The notes under the pieces: generated by a model | What the model was told of the DNA's origin: nothing | The model's input: only the letters and a program-made list of their open reading frames with translations | The model's database searches: none | Program-made: the position numbers and the translations under genes | Assembly: GCA_036419695.1 (NCBI GenBank) | Contig: CP143946.1 | Coordinates: 4,830,001-4,894,000 of the forward strand | Reading direction: 5' to 3' | Length of the DNA stretch: 64,000 nt | Source: [Clostridium] symbiosum | Lineage (GTDB): Bacteria > Bacillota > Clostridia > Lachnospirales > Lachnospiraceae | Part shown: in pieces, positions 1-8,269 of the stretch | Layout of the letters: each line of letters opens with the position of its first letter | Numbering within the stretch: the stretch's first letter is position 1

Positions 1-1623
1 CCCATCAGCCTTTTGTCCGTATTCACCGCAGTACATAATGCCTAACTGGCGGCGGAAGTTCTCAAACTCCGGGCACCAGGTTTTCACACCGTGGTATGAA
101 ACATCGGGATGGCCGCAGACAAGGTAGTCCGTGTTCTTCGGCTCCGTTTCCATATGGAATACGGGGTGCTCTTTCCTGAACGCAATGACATATTTTACAA
201 ATTCATAGATATCGCGGTTGCTTTCCAGAAGGTTCCAGTTGAGCCATGAGACCTCATTATCCTGGCAATAAGAATTATTGTTCCCGCCTTTTGTGCAGCC
301 GAACTCATCTCCCGCCTGGATTAAAGGGGTTCCCTGGCTTAAAAACAGGAGCAGATAAGCATTTCTGAGCTGTTTTCTGCGCATCTGTACAATCTTCTTT
401 TTACGGCTTGGGCCTTCCGCCCCACAGTTCCAGGTAAAATTATAATCGGTTCCGTCCCGGTTATCTTCCCCATTGGCCTCGTTATGCTTTACTTCATAGG
501 ACACCATATCCATCATCGTAAAGCCGTTTGTATTCGCCATATAGTTTATAACGCCGCAGCCGGCCGGATTCCTTCGGTTTCTGAATATCAGGTTATTCAT
601 CTGATCTTCATCCCCCTTCAGGACACGGCGCATGTCCGTCAGAAAGCCGTCGTTATACTCTCCCAGATGGCGTTCTCCGGCGCTCTCCGCCTGTTCCCAG
701 GACGTTGCGAGAAGCTTTGTCTCCGAGAGATAAGGATCGCATAAAAGCAGTCCCGCCGGTGCAAACCCGGAAAGATGGACTCCATCCACATGGTAGCGCG
801 AAACCCAGAAGCGTACTGCATCCAGGATCATGGACGGGCTTTCTTGTCCAGTAAAATACAGCTCTACAATCACTTCCAGTCCGTTCTTATGAAGTTCCTT
901 CACAAGACGGCAGAACTCGGCCGCAGGTGTTTTCCCAGCACCTGACGTATAAGAAGACTTGGGCGCGAAATAGAATCCCTTTTCATATCCCCAATAATTC
1001 AGTTTTCCTGTCGGCTCCGTGCTGTGGTAGGGATTTCCGTCAGACTGATCCGGCATCATCACCTCTGAAAACTCGTACGATGGAAATAATTCGACTGCCG
1101 TAATCCCCAGTTCCTTCATATATGGGATTTTCTCCACGATCGCCTTAAACGTTCCGCGGTCCTCCACACGGGAAGAAACATGCTTTGTAAAACCCCTGGG
1201 GTGGATTCTGTAGATAACCGTCTCATTAAAGGGACGGTTCAGGGGCCTGTCACCCTCCCATTCGAAATCACCGGAGATAAACCGGCTTCTTAAGGGGCGG
1301 TTTACCGAGGCCAAATCCCCCCACTTCTCCCGTCCGCTGAATTCCCGGCCGTAAACGTCGGGGATTTCCCCCTCCTCTGTCTCAAGGCAGTATTCAAGAT
1401 CTTTAAAGTCTTCCCCGCAAAGTTCCATGGACCATACATTGCCCACCCGCTCTTCGGCAGAAAACGGTATTGTCTCTGTCTTCCTTCCGTCTCTGTAAAT
1501 TACCAGGCTGCATTTATCGCCGGAGGCCACGGTGCAAATATGGACTCCCTTTTCCGTCTCTGTAATTCCCAAAGGAAAATTACCCTGGCCGTTTTGCACT
1601 TTTTCTATTTTGCCTGTCTTCAC
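1..1623 (-). CDS. GlgX/isoamylase-like protein, catalytically degenerate (3' end outside window)
   Basis: The frame is open from a GTG at 1623 (GGAG eight bases upstream) to the window edge, giving 541 residues without a stop. An N-terminal CBM48-like region is followed by a GH13 isoamylase/GlgX-type barrel; the stretch SYEVKHNEANGEDNRDG and the following NFTWNCGAEG are typical of GlgX. The catalytic positions are altered. Region I reads VELYFTG instead of DVVxNH. Region II reads DGVHLSGF, with Ser285 where the nucleophile Asp is expected. Region III reads TKLLATSW, with Thr307 in place of the acid/base Glu. Region IV reads MANTNGF, with Thr365-Asn366 instead of His-Asp. By analogy with the non-catalytic plant ISA2 it may be a glycogen-binding or partner subunit; that is inference. 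A complete GlgX is about 650-720 residues, so some 100-170 are missing here. Confidence 0.85.
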   Translation of the reverse strand, partial: MKTGKIEKVQNGQGNFPLGITETEKGVHICTVASGDKCSLVIYRDGRKTETIPFSAEERVGNVWSMELCGEDFKDLEYCLETEEGEIPDVYGREFSGREKWGDLASVNRPLRSRFISGDFEWEGDRPLNRPFNETVIYRIHPRGFTKHVSSRVEDRGTFKAIVEKIPYMKELGITAVELFPSYEFSEVMMPDQSDGNPYHSTEPTGKLNYWGYEKGFYFAPKSSYTSGAGKTPAAEFCRLVKELHKNGLEVIVELYFTGQESPSMILDAVRFWVSRYHVDGVHLSGFAPAGLLLCDPYLSETKLLATSWEQAESAGERHLGEYNDGFLTDMRRVLKGDEDQMNNLIFRNRRNPAGCGVINYMANTNGFTMMDMVSYEVKHNEANGEDNRDGTDYNFTWNCGAEGPSRKKKIVQMRRKQLRNAYLLLFLSQGTPLIQAGDEFGCTKGGNNNSYCQDNEVSWLNWNLLESNRDIYEFVKYVIAFRKEHPVFHMETEPKNTDYLVCGHPDVSYHGVKTWCPEFENFRRQLGIMYCGEYGQKADG

Positions 1624-1700
1624 TCGCCCATCTCCAATCCGGCCGTGTAGGCCGAGGTTATTGTGCTTCTAAAATGTTTAACTCCCCCAAACTGCGCTTT

Positions 1701-3542
1701 TTAGCGGGGCTGGGAATCATAAGCTTCTATCTGTTCCGCCAGATCGTTTAAATACATCCAGCGCTCCATTTTCTCTTCCAGCTGTGTTTCTTTTTCTTCT
1801 TTCTCCTGCATCAGGCTGTTCAGACGGCTGTAATCACTGGCCGCCTTTAGAATTTCCTCCTCCAGTCCGGCCACAGCCGCTTCCAGGGAGGCAATGTCTT
1901 CCTCTATGGTCTCCCACTCCCGCTGTTCTTTATAGGAAAACTTCGGTTTCTTATCCCGCTGCTGTCCGTCCTTCCAGTTTTTGCGGCCGCCTGTCTGCGC
2001 ATCCTGTCCGGCCTGGCCCGCTTTGCCTTCCGCTGCAGAATTTTCTTCCAGGCCCCTCTCATCGAGGGCTGCCTGGTAATCCGTATATCCGCCTTCATAC
2101 TGCTTCACGACGCCGTCGCCCTCAAAAGCAAAGATACGGCGCACCACCCTATCCAGAAAATACCGGTCATGGGATACCGTTATCACAATCCCCTGGAAAT
2201 GATCCAGATAGTCCTCAAGGATCGTCAGAGTCCTGATATCGAGATCATTGGTCGGCTCATCCAGAAGCAGGACATTGGGAGCGTCCATCAGAATGTGAAG
2301 CAGGTAAAGCCGCCTTCTCTCCCCACCCGAAAGTTTACCAATCGGTGTGTACTGTACGCTTGGCGGAAAAAGGAAACGTTCCAGCATCTGGGATGCAGAC
2401 ACGCTGCCTTCGGGTGTCTTCACATACTCTGCGACATTCTTTATATAATCGATCACCTTGAGGCTCTCGTCCATGTCTTCATTTTCCTGGGAAAAATACC
2501 CCATTTTAACGGTCTGGCCAATGATGGTTTCTCCTGAATCGGGCTGAACCCATCCCGCGATCATTTTCATCAGGGTGGACTTGCCGCTTCCGTTCGGCCC
2601 GATGATCCCAATCCTGTCGTTCTTTAAAAAAATATAGTTAAAGTCGCGTAAAAGAACCTTATCCCCATAGCTTTTGCTCAGATGGGAGATTTCCACGGTC
2701 GTTCTGCCGAGACGGCTGGACAGAGAGCTCATCTCCACGTCCCCGTCCTCCTCGGGACCCTTTCTTGCACTCAGTTCTTCAAATCTCTGGATACGGCCCT
2801 TCTGCTTTGTCGATCTGGCCCTGGCGCCCCGCCTGATCCACTGAAGCTCGGTCCTCAGGATGGTCTGGCGTTTCCGTTCGGAGGCCTCTTCCATTGCCAT
2901 GCGCTCCTCTTTCAGTTCCAGATATCCCGCGTAGTTTGCCTGATAGCTGTATAATTTGCCCTTATCCAGTTCCACGATCCGGTTGGACACACTGTCCAGG
3001 AAATAACGGTCATGGGTAATCATAAGGAGGGCTCCCCTGAATTTCTTCAGGTACTCTTCCAGCCAGTCCGCCATGCTGCTGTCCAAATGGTTCGTCGGTT
3101 CATCCAGCACCAGCAAGTCCGCCGTAGACAGAAGGACGCTCGCAAGGGCCACCCTCTTTTTCTGTCCGCCGGACAGCGTGGAAATAACCGCTCCATACTC
3201 CGTGATTCCAAGCTGGGTCAGTATGTTCTTGGCCTGGCCTTCCAGATCCCAGCTGTGCTCATGCCCCTCATTCTCCTTTATGACGCATTCGAGAACGGTA
3301 AGCTGCGGCTCAAACACGGGATTTTGCGGCAGAAAACGGATATAGAGGTTCCTGCCCCTCACCACGGTGCCCTGGTCCGGCTCCTCCAGCCCTGCAGCAA
3401 TCTTTAAAAGAGTCGACTTGCCCGTGCCGTTGATTCCGATCAGGCCGATCTTCTCCCCCTCATTGATGGAAAACGACGTGTCGTCAAACAAGAGCCGTTC
3501 TGTGTATGATTTTGTCAAATGCTCTATTGTAAGTATATTCAT
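1701..3542 (-). CDS. uup: ABC-F ATPase, Uup type
   Basis: A soluble protein of 613 residues with two ATP-binding cassettes and no membrane segment, the ABC-F layout. NBD1 has Walker A GINGTGKST at 36-44, signature LSGGQKKR and Walker B LLVLDEPTNHLD. NBD2 has GPNGSGKST, LSGGERRR and LLLDEPTNDLD. The segment between them is rich in Arg and Lys, as in ABC-F linkers. The last 75 or so residues form a predicted coiled coil (ETIEEDIASLEAAVAGLEEE), the C-terminal domain that defines Uup. Uup proteins bind DNA or ribosomes and affect transposon excision and translation; the precise role here cannot be read. ATG start with AGGA upstream. It ends 78 bp before the debranching-enzyme homologue on the same strand. 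Confidence 0.9.
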   Translation of the reverse strand: MNILTIEHLTKSYTERLLFDDTSFSINEGEKIGLIGINGTGKSTLLKIAAGLEEPDQGTVVRGRNLYIRFLPQNPVFEPQLTVLECVIKENEGHEHSWDLEGQAKNILTQLGITEYGAVISTLSGGQKKRVALASVLLSTADLLVLDEPTNHLDSSMADWLEEYLKKFRGALLMITHDRYFLDSVSNRIVELDKGKLYSYQANYAGYLELKEERMAMEEASERKRQTILRTELQWIRRGARARSTKQKGRIQRFEELSARKGPEEDGDVEMSSLSSRLGRTTVEISHLSKSYGDKVLLRDFNYIFLKNDRIGIIGPNGSGKSTLMKMIAGWVQPDSGETIIGQTVKMGYFSQENEDMDESLKVIDYIKNVAEYVKTPEGSVSASQMLERFLFPPSVQYTPIGKLSGGERRRLYLLHILMDAPNVLLLDEPTNDLDIRTLTILEDYLDHFQGIVITVSHDRYFLDRVVRRIFAFEGDGVVKQYEGGYTDYQAALDERGLEENSAAEGKAGQAGQDAQTGGRKNWKDGQQRDKKPKFSYKEQREWETIEEDIASLEAAVAGLEEEILKAASDYSRLNSLMQEKEEKETQLEEKMERWMYLNDLAEQIEAYDSQPR

Positions 3543-3577
3543 GGTATTCCGCTTCCTGAATTCTATAATCTGATTTT

Positions 3578-3605
3578 CCGCACACGGGCTTCTCCGCCTG
3601 TGCGG
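3578..3605. other. GC-rich hairpin between exoA and the ABC-F gene
   Basis: CCGCACACGGGC and GCCTGTGCGG can pair around a short loop. There is no T run on either side, so an mRNA-stabilising or weak termination structure is more likely than a canonical terminator. Confidence 0.4.
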
Positions 3606-3620
3606 CCGTATCTTTTGTCC

Positions 3621-4376
3621 TTATTTGATGATAAGCTCCACCGGGCAGTGATCCGATCCCATGATTTCCGTGTGGATCTTCGCACTCTCCAGCCTGTCCT
3701 CCAGGCTCTTCGAAACACAGAAATAATCAATGCGCCACCCTGCATTTTTCTCTCTGGCCTTGAAACGGTAGGACCACCAGGAATAAACTCCCTCCTGATC
3801 CGGATAAAAATGTCTGTAGGTATCAATAAAGCCCGACTCCAGGAGTTTGGTGAATTTGCCCCTCTCTTCATCCGTAAAACCGGCATTCTTCCTGTTGGTT
3901 TTCGGATTTTTCAGATCGATCTCCCTGTGGGCCACGTTCAGATCCCCGCAGAAAATCACTGGCTTTTTCTCTTCCAGTTTCTTCAGATAGGCAAGGAAAT
4001 CATCCTCCCATTTCATCCGGTAAGGAAGTCTTGCCAGTCCGTCCTGTGAATTGGGTGTATAACAGGTGAGTATATAATATTCAGGAAATTCCGCCGTGAT
4101 GACGCGCCCCTCGTGATCATGCTCGTCAATGCCCAGGCCATATGTCACGGACAGAGGCTCTTCCTTCGTAAAAAGCGCCGTGCCGGAGTAGCCCTTCTTG
4201 TCGGCATAACTCCAGTACTGATAATAACCGTCCAGTTCCAAATCGATTTGGCCGCCCTGAAGCTTACTCTCCTGAATGCAGAGCACATCGGCGTCCAGCT
4301 CTTTAAAAATATCTAAAAATCCTTTTCCCACGCAGGCGCGCAGGCCGTTTACATTCCAGGAAATTAATTTCTTCAT
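3621..4376 (-). CDS. exoA: Exodeoxyribonuclease III / AP endonuclease
   Basis: 251 residues from ATG 4376, chosen over an upstream in-frame ATG because AAGGAG lies 10 bases before it and the family start MKKLISWNVNGLRA follows. Exonuclease-endonuclease-phosphatase fold: ISWNVNGLR at the N-terminus, LCIQESKLQ (metal-binding Glu), FCGDLNVAH (catalytic Asp and Asn), WWSYRF and the terminal MGSDHCPVEL (catalytic Asp-His). The length and motif order match XthA/ExoA of Bacillus type. It cleaves DNA 5' of abasic sites in base-excision repair and removes 3' blocking groups. It is followed by the uup-like gene on the same strand. Confidence 0.95.
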   Translation of the reverse strand: MKKLISWNVNGLRACVGKGFLDIFKELDADVLCIQESKLQGGQIDLELDGYYQYWSYADKKGYSGTALFTKEEPLSVTYGLGIDEHDHEGRVITAEFPEYYILTCYTPNSQDGLARLPYRMKWEDDFLAYLKKLEEKKPVIFCGDLNVAHREIDLKNPKTNRKNAGFTDEERGKFTKLLESGFIDTYRHFYPDQEGVYSWWSYRFKAREKNAGWRIDYFCVSKSLEDRLESAKIHTEIMGSDHCPVELIIK

Positions 4377-4503
4377 AATTGATCTCTCCTTGCTGTCAAA
4401 CTGTGATAGGTAATCCCCGCGGGATAGTGTGGATAGTGTCTGTAAATAGAACAATCTGTTCTCAGTATATCATTTTGTCAGAAAATATGGAAGGGGGAAA
4501 GTT

Positions 4504-4551
4504 GCCGGGTACGGAGCGGACGGATGCAGAGAGGCCGGGTACCGAGCGGAC
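4504..4551. repeat. Tandem 18-bp direct repeat upstream of exoA
   Basis: GCCGGGTAC-GAGCGGAC occurs at 4504-4521 and again at 4534-4551 with one base difference, period 30 bp. No coding frame explains it. Confidence 0.6.
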
Positions 4552-4563
4552 AATCAGCAACGC

Positions 4564-4584
4564 AAAGTACGATTCGCGTACTTT
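4564..4584. promoter_or_regulatory. Palindrome with AAAGTACG/CGTACTTT arms
   Basis: Perfect 8-bp arms around a 5-bp centre, lying between the symporter terminator and the exoA promoter region. It could be an operator or part of a bidirectional terminator. Confidence 0.4.
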
Positions 4585-4594
4585 CATTGCCGCT

Positions 4595-4639
4595 CAAAAA
4601 AAGGAAGACCAGACGGAGCCATACAGCCCCGCCTGATCT
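4595..4639 (-). terminator. Intrinsic terminator of the symporter gene
   Basis: On the minus strand AGATCAGGCGGGGC pairs with GCTCCGTCTGGTCT (with G-U pairs), followed directly by CC and seven T. It lies about 50 bp after the symporter stop codon. Confidence 0.8.
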
Positions 4640-4690
4640 TTGCACAATCCTCTTTCAGTTTCCTCTTTCAATTTTCGCATTCAATTTAAC

Positions 4691-5884
4691 TTACAAATCC
4701 ACGCTGATTTTCTGTTTTTCAATTTTGTGGCGTTCCACATATCCGGTCAGGATCAAGGTCAGCGCTCCGTCTCCCGTCACGTTGCAGGCGGTGCCAAAGC
4801 TGTCCTGCAGAGCAAAAATTGTGAGCATCAGGGCCGTACCAGTTGCATCAAATCCCAGAACTCCCGTAATCAGTCCGAGGGAAGCCATAACTGTTCCTCC
4901 GGGAACTCCGGGCGCGCCAACTGCGAAAACGCCTAATAGCGCACAGAACAGCACCATCGTGGACAGTTCCGGCAGGGTGCCGTAAAGTACCTTGGAGACG
5001 GTCATGACAAAGAACACTTCCGTAAGTACCGAACCGCACAGGTGGATATTGGCAAACAGCGGAATTCCAAAGTCCACCATGTCGTCCCTGAGTGTCGGTT
5101 CCGACTTTCTTGCGCATTCCAGAGCCACCGCAAGTGTGGCGGCCGAGGACATCGTACCGACTGCCGTGATGTAGGCCGGGCCATAATTTTTCACTACGTT
5201 AAACGGATTTCTTCCCGAATATGCGCCGCCCAGAGTATAGAGGAGCGCCATCCACAGGTAATGGCCGATCATGACAATGATGATGACTTTTACAAACACC
5301 GGGAACTGTTTTGTAATGGAGCCTTCATATGCCAGTGAACAAAATGTAAATGCGATATAGACCGGCAGAATCGGAATGATAATCTTCTTAACAATATCCA
5401 GGACAATTTTCTGGAATTCATCAAGAAGCTTTGTCACCGTGACTGCCTTCGTCCAGGTGGCTGCCAGACCGATCATAACAGAAAATACAAGAGCGCTCAT
5501 AACTCCCATGACAGGAGGAATCGAGAGCTGGAACACCACCTCCGGAAGTTCTTTCAGTCCCTCCACTACGGGATTAATGGACAGGCCGGGAATCAGCGTA
5601 TATCCGGCCGCCATGGCGAACAGGGCCGCTCCCAGTGATGAGGTATAGGCCAGCACCAGGGCTATCCCCAGCATTCTGGACGCATTCTTCCCCAGTTTCG
5701 TGATTGATGGTGCAATAAAACCGATGATGATTAGCGGAACGCAGAAAGAAATAATCTGCCCCATGATGTAATTCAGCGTCACAACAACATGCATGACTCC
5801 CTCATTTGCCACCAGTCCCACCAGGATACCGATGACAACGCCCAGCAGAAGTCTGACGGGCAGGCTTTTAAAAACTTTATTCAT
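4691..5884 (-). CDS. Dicarboxylate/amino acid:cation symporter (DAACS family)
   Basis: 397 residues, nearly all hydrophobic, with about eight membrane segments and two re-entrant loops typical of glutamate-transporter-fold proteins. The serine-rich loop GTMSSAATLAVAL corresponds to the HP1 tip. FDATGTALML sits at the NMDGT position of TM7. TACNVTGDGALTLILTG matches the TM8 NxxGD substrate and cation site. The family imports acidic or small neutral amino acids or dicarboxylates with sodium or protons; the exact substrate is not readable. The gene stands alone, with its own promoter (5973-6000), a structured leader and a terminator (4595-4639). Leader hairpins at 5897-5917 (TTGCCGC/GCGGCAA) and at about 5925-5955 (CTCAG..CTGAG) lie just before the ribosome site. 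Confidence 0.9.
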   Translation of the reverse strand: MNKVFKSLPVRLLLGVVIGILVGLVANEGVMHVVVTLNYIMGQIISFCVPLIIIGFIAPSITKLGKNASRMLGIALVLAYTSSLGAALFAMAAGYTLIPGLSINPVVEGLKELPEVVFQLSIPPVMGVMSALVFSVMIGLAATWTKAVTVTKLLDEFQKIVLDIVKKIIIPILPVYIAFTFCSLAYEGSITKQFPVFVKVIIIVMIGHYLWMALLYTLGGAYSGRNPFNVVKNYGPAYITAVGTMSSAATLAVALECARKSEPTLRDDMVDFGIPLFANIHLCGSVLTEVFFVMTVSKVLYGTLPELSTMVLFCALLGVFAVGAPGVPGGTVMASLGLITGVLGFDATGTALMLTIFALQDSFGTACNVTGDGALTLILTGYVERHKIEKQKISVDL

Positions 5885-5972
5885 ATTACCATCCTTTCCT
5901 TGCCGCCTCTCGCGGCAAAACTCCCCCTCAGCCGCCGTATTTTACGCCGCCTGAGCTGAACATTGCCTTTTC

Positions 5973-6000
5973 ATTATACCAATAATTATGTACATTGCAA
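5973..6000 (-). promoter_or_regulatory. Promoter of the symporter gene
   Basis: Minus strand TTGCAA (6000-5995), 16 bp, TATAAT (5978-5973), with TG as an extended -10. Transcription would start near 5966, giving an 80-base leader with two hairpins. Confidence 0.75.
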
Positions 6001-6080
6001 TTATTTTGTTTCAGTTTAGAGTATGGGTGTTTTTACCATCCTGATGTTAAATAAGGATTTAACTGAGGTGAGGAGGACGC

Positions 6081-6423
6081 GTCCGGAACGGACCATGTCC
6101 AATGTGGTGAGTGGGCTGGCTGAGTCTTTTGTCCCCGATTGGAGGTTGTCGTGAGGGGGGAATCCGGCCGGAATGAATTGTTACGGGGACCGCTCGCGCT
6201 TTTTGGAGTGCGCAGCGGTGCCAGGCTCGAAAAGACCTGCCACCGCACGCTTTTGCACTAAGCTCGAAGAGACCTCGCTAAGTGCTCAATGTGTCGCCAG
6301 GTACCGGCGGACTCCCATATCCCCTGCACAATTGATTCCGCCTCCTTCCCCCGGCAGGTTATCGCCGGGGACAAAAGACTCAGACGGAGGTTTTCGCGGC
6401 ACCGGACATGGTCCGCTCCGGAC
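6081..6423. repeat. Long hairpin repeat element, copy A (343 bp)
   Basis: The outer arms GTCCGGA-CGGACCATGTCC (6081-6100) and its complement (6404-6423) match at 19 of 20 positions. Next inward, GAGTCTTTTGTCCCC (6122-6136) pairs perfectly with 6367-6381. The core holds two apical hairpins: GCGGTG/CACCGC arms at 6215-6246 and GCACT/AGTGC arms at 6255-6285, each enclosing a loop related to GCTCGAARAGACCT. The GACCGCT..CGCT..GGA-TGCGCAGCG block before them recurs in copy D. No ORF in it has coding character. The adjoining 6424-6698 holds nothing I recognise. Confidence 0.85.
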
Positions 6424-6698
6424 GCTGATTGTCTCTAACCTTAAATGGGGAGGACCCTGTCGCGGCCACTACGAAGCTGCGATACTTTAACGGTCTGACG
6501 GTATCTCACGATGAATTTGATAACAGATGAATTTCTAAAACAAAAGTCGAATGTTCTGACGCAATACTCTAAGCTAAAAAGGCTCAAAACAAACCAGTCA
6601 GAGACCGGATAACAGATATTTTAAGGCATTTGAAGGAACATAGTGGTTGCGACGATCCTCCTCCCCCCTGAAGGAATAAGAACAATTCAGCGGCCGCA

Positions 6699-6970
6699 GG
6701 CCGGGGTACGGGATGGCGAAAACCTTCGCGTCTTCAGTCCCGGGGCATAACCTTCCCGTGGGGAAGCTGGGAGAAAAAGATTCCGCAGGGAACCTGGGAG
6801 TTCATCAGTACTTAGGCGGCGTTTCTCAGACGCCTTAGTACTGCTATGTACTCCAAAGAGCGCAAGCGTTTCCCGCAGGAACTTTTTCTGCCCGGATTCC
6901 CCACCCGCGACAACCTGCAAGCCGGGACTGAAGACTCACAACCTCCCTCTCACCATCCCGCCCCCCGACC
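6699..6970 (-). repeat. Long hairpin repeat element, copy B (272 bp)
   Basis: Inverted relative to copy C, with which its complement aligns closely. The outer arms GGCCGGGGTACGGGATGG and CCATCCCGCCCCCCGACC pair with few mismatches. GTCTTCAGTCCCGG at the left faces CCGGGACTGAAGAC at the right. The inner arms pair GAAAAAGATTCCGCAGGGA with its right-hand counterpart. The apex at 6806-6843 is CAGTACTTAGGCG..CGCCTTAGTACTG, which differs in sequence from the apex of copy C yet is fully paired. It carries a spurious ORF on the plus strand (from 6846) whose N-terminus also occurs in copy C. Confidence 0.85.
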
Positions 6971-7012
6971 TAACGGCGGCGTTCCCATTCCTCAATTAAA
7001 TCCCCAAACCGC

Positions 7013-7041
7013 TTGTAAGTTCATGTCATTTTTTGTATAAT
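7013..7041 (+). promoter_or_regulatory. Promoter of the transglutaminase-like gene
   Basis: TTGTAA (7013-7018), 17 bp, TATAAT (7036-7041). The start would be near 7048, leaving a leader of about 210 bases before the ATG at 7260. A second TATAAT at 7182 could serve a shorter transcript. I could not match the leader to a known riboswitch class. Confidence 0.7.
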
Positions 7042-7259
7042 GTAATAATTGGAATTACAAACCACGGCCACTCCCCCGCGGGGCATAACATCCCAGTATT
7101 CACGTGTGTTTTCCGCATCCCGCCGTTCCTTCGGACAGCGGCCGCACCAATGCTGAACGCTTCATCCGTGCATTTGTATCATATAATATGGAGAGGCAGT
7201 TGAGTCTGCACAGACAGGACCTCCGGTTCAGGCATTTACACCAATAAGGAGCATACACT

Positions 7260-8147
7260 ATGAGTAGAGTAAAATTTAAAATAACACCGGCGCTTGTTAT
7301 GACAGCGCTCTTTCTGGCTCTCACACCCGGCAGTGTTTCGCAGGCTGCCACCATCTATACTCCGACAGCCGACGGCACCGTAGCCTACACCAGCGGCAAG
7401 GCGGTGATCGACGCTTCCCACACGGCCGACGGGTATGTGATGGTCAAGTACACCGGCTCCAATGCCAAAGTGAAGCTGCGCATCCAGAAAGACACCGAAT
7501 ACACTTATGACATCAATGCCACGGGAAACTATGTGACCTTTCCTCTGACCGAGGGCAGCGGAAGCTACACGATCAAGCTGTTTGAGAATGTGTCGGGCAC
7601 CACCTATTCACAGGCGGTAAGCCAGACGATCCAGGTGAACCTGGCAAGTGACACGGTGCCGTTTCTTTATCCGAACCAGTTCTGCAATTTTAACGCCAAT
7701 TCCAACGTAGTGGCCGTCAGCGATTCCATCACGGCCGGAATCACCGATCCGCTTAAAAAAGTAGAGGCTATCTATAACTATGCCGTGGACAATATAACCT
7801 ATGACAACCAGAAAGCGGCTACAGTCCAATCCGGCTATCTTCCCAACGTGGACAACACGCTGTCGCAGAAAACCGGTATCTGTTTCGATTATGCCGCCGT
7901 CATGGCATCCATGCTCCGCTCCCAGGGCATCCCGACAAAACTTGTAATCGGCTATGCGGGCAATGTCTACCATGCCTGGGTCAGCGTTTACATTCAGGGC
8001 CAGGGCTGGATTGACAATCTTATCTATTTTGACGGAACCAACTGGCAGCTGATGGATCCTACCTTTGTATCCAGCGGCAAAAAGAGTGCGGAGGCGCTGA
8101 GCTATGTCAGCAATCCGGCAAACTACAGGCAAAAATTCTGCTATTAG
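7260..8147 (+). CDS. Secreted transglutaminase-like domain protein
   Basis: 295 residues; ATG with AAGGAG eight bases before. The signal peptide is residues 1 to about 29 (KFKITPALVMTALFLALTPGSVSQA). A beta-rich region covers about 30-130. A transglutaminase-like fold follows at 160-275 with the triad Cys208 (KTGICFDYA), His238 (VYHAWV) and Asp266 (LMDPTF). Bacterial members act as cysteine proteases, amidases or cross-linkers at the cell surface; the substrate is unknown. The gene stands alone between its own promoter and a hairpin terminator at 8158-8192, next to the pilus-like operon but with no shared transcript evident. Confidence 0.88.
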   Translation: MSRVKFKITPALVMTALFLALTPGSVSQAATIYTPTADGTVAYTSGKAVIDASHTADGYVMVKYTGSNAKVKLRIQKDTEYTYDINATGNYVTFPLTEGSGSYTIKLFENVSGTTYSQAVSQTIQVNLASDTVPFLYPNQFCNFNANSNVVAVSDSITAGITDPLKKVEAIYNYAVDNITYDNQKAATVQSGYLPNVDNTLSQKTGICFDYAAVMASMLRSQGIPTKLVIGYAGNVYHAWVSVYIQGQGWIDNLIYFDGTNWQLMDPTFVSSGKKSAEALSYVSNPANYRQKFCY

Positions 8148-8157
8148 CAGCATACCT

Positions 8158-8192
8158 CTGCACCGTCAATGATCCGTAAACTGACGGTGCAG
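8158..8192 (+). terminator. Hairpin terminator after the transglutaminase-like gene
   Basis: CTGCACCGTCA and TGACGGTGCAG form perfect 11-bp arms; only a weak T-rich tail (TTATTTA) follows. Confidence 0.65.
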
Positions 8193-8269
8193 TTATTTAG
8201 TTGACGGAACTATAATGATTCAGGGCATCTCTCCTATCATAGCAGGAAGAACAAATTTGGAGGTATATC

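Noticed and set aside
6846..7040. ORF beginning MYSKERKRFPQELF, with the same start also in the frame at 49515-49916 on the minus strand
   Set aside because: Both lie inside repeat copies B and C; the shared peptide is only translation of the conserved arm. There is no ribosome site and the frames diverge with the variable apex.
7048..7259. Possible c-di-GMP or other riboswitch in the long leader of the transglutaminase-like gene
   Set aside because: Stems such as GGAGAGGCAG..GACCTCC are present, but I could not fit the conserved core of any riboswitch class I know.
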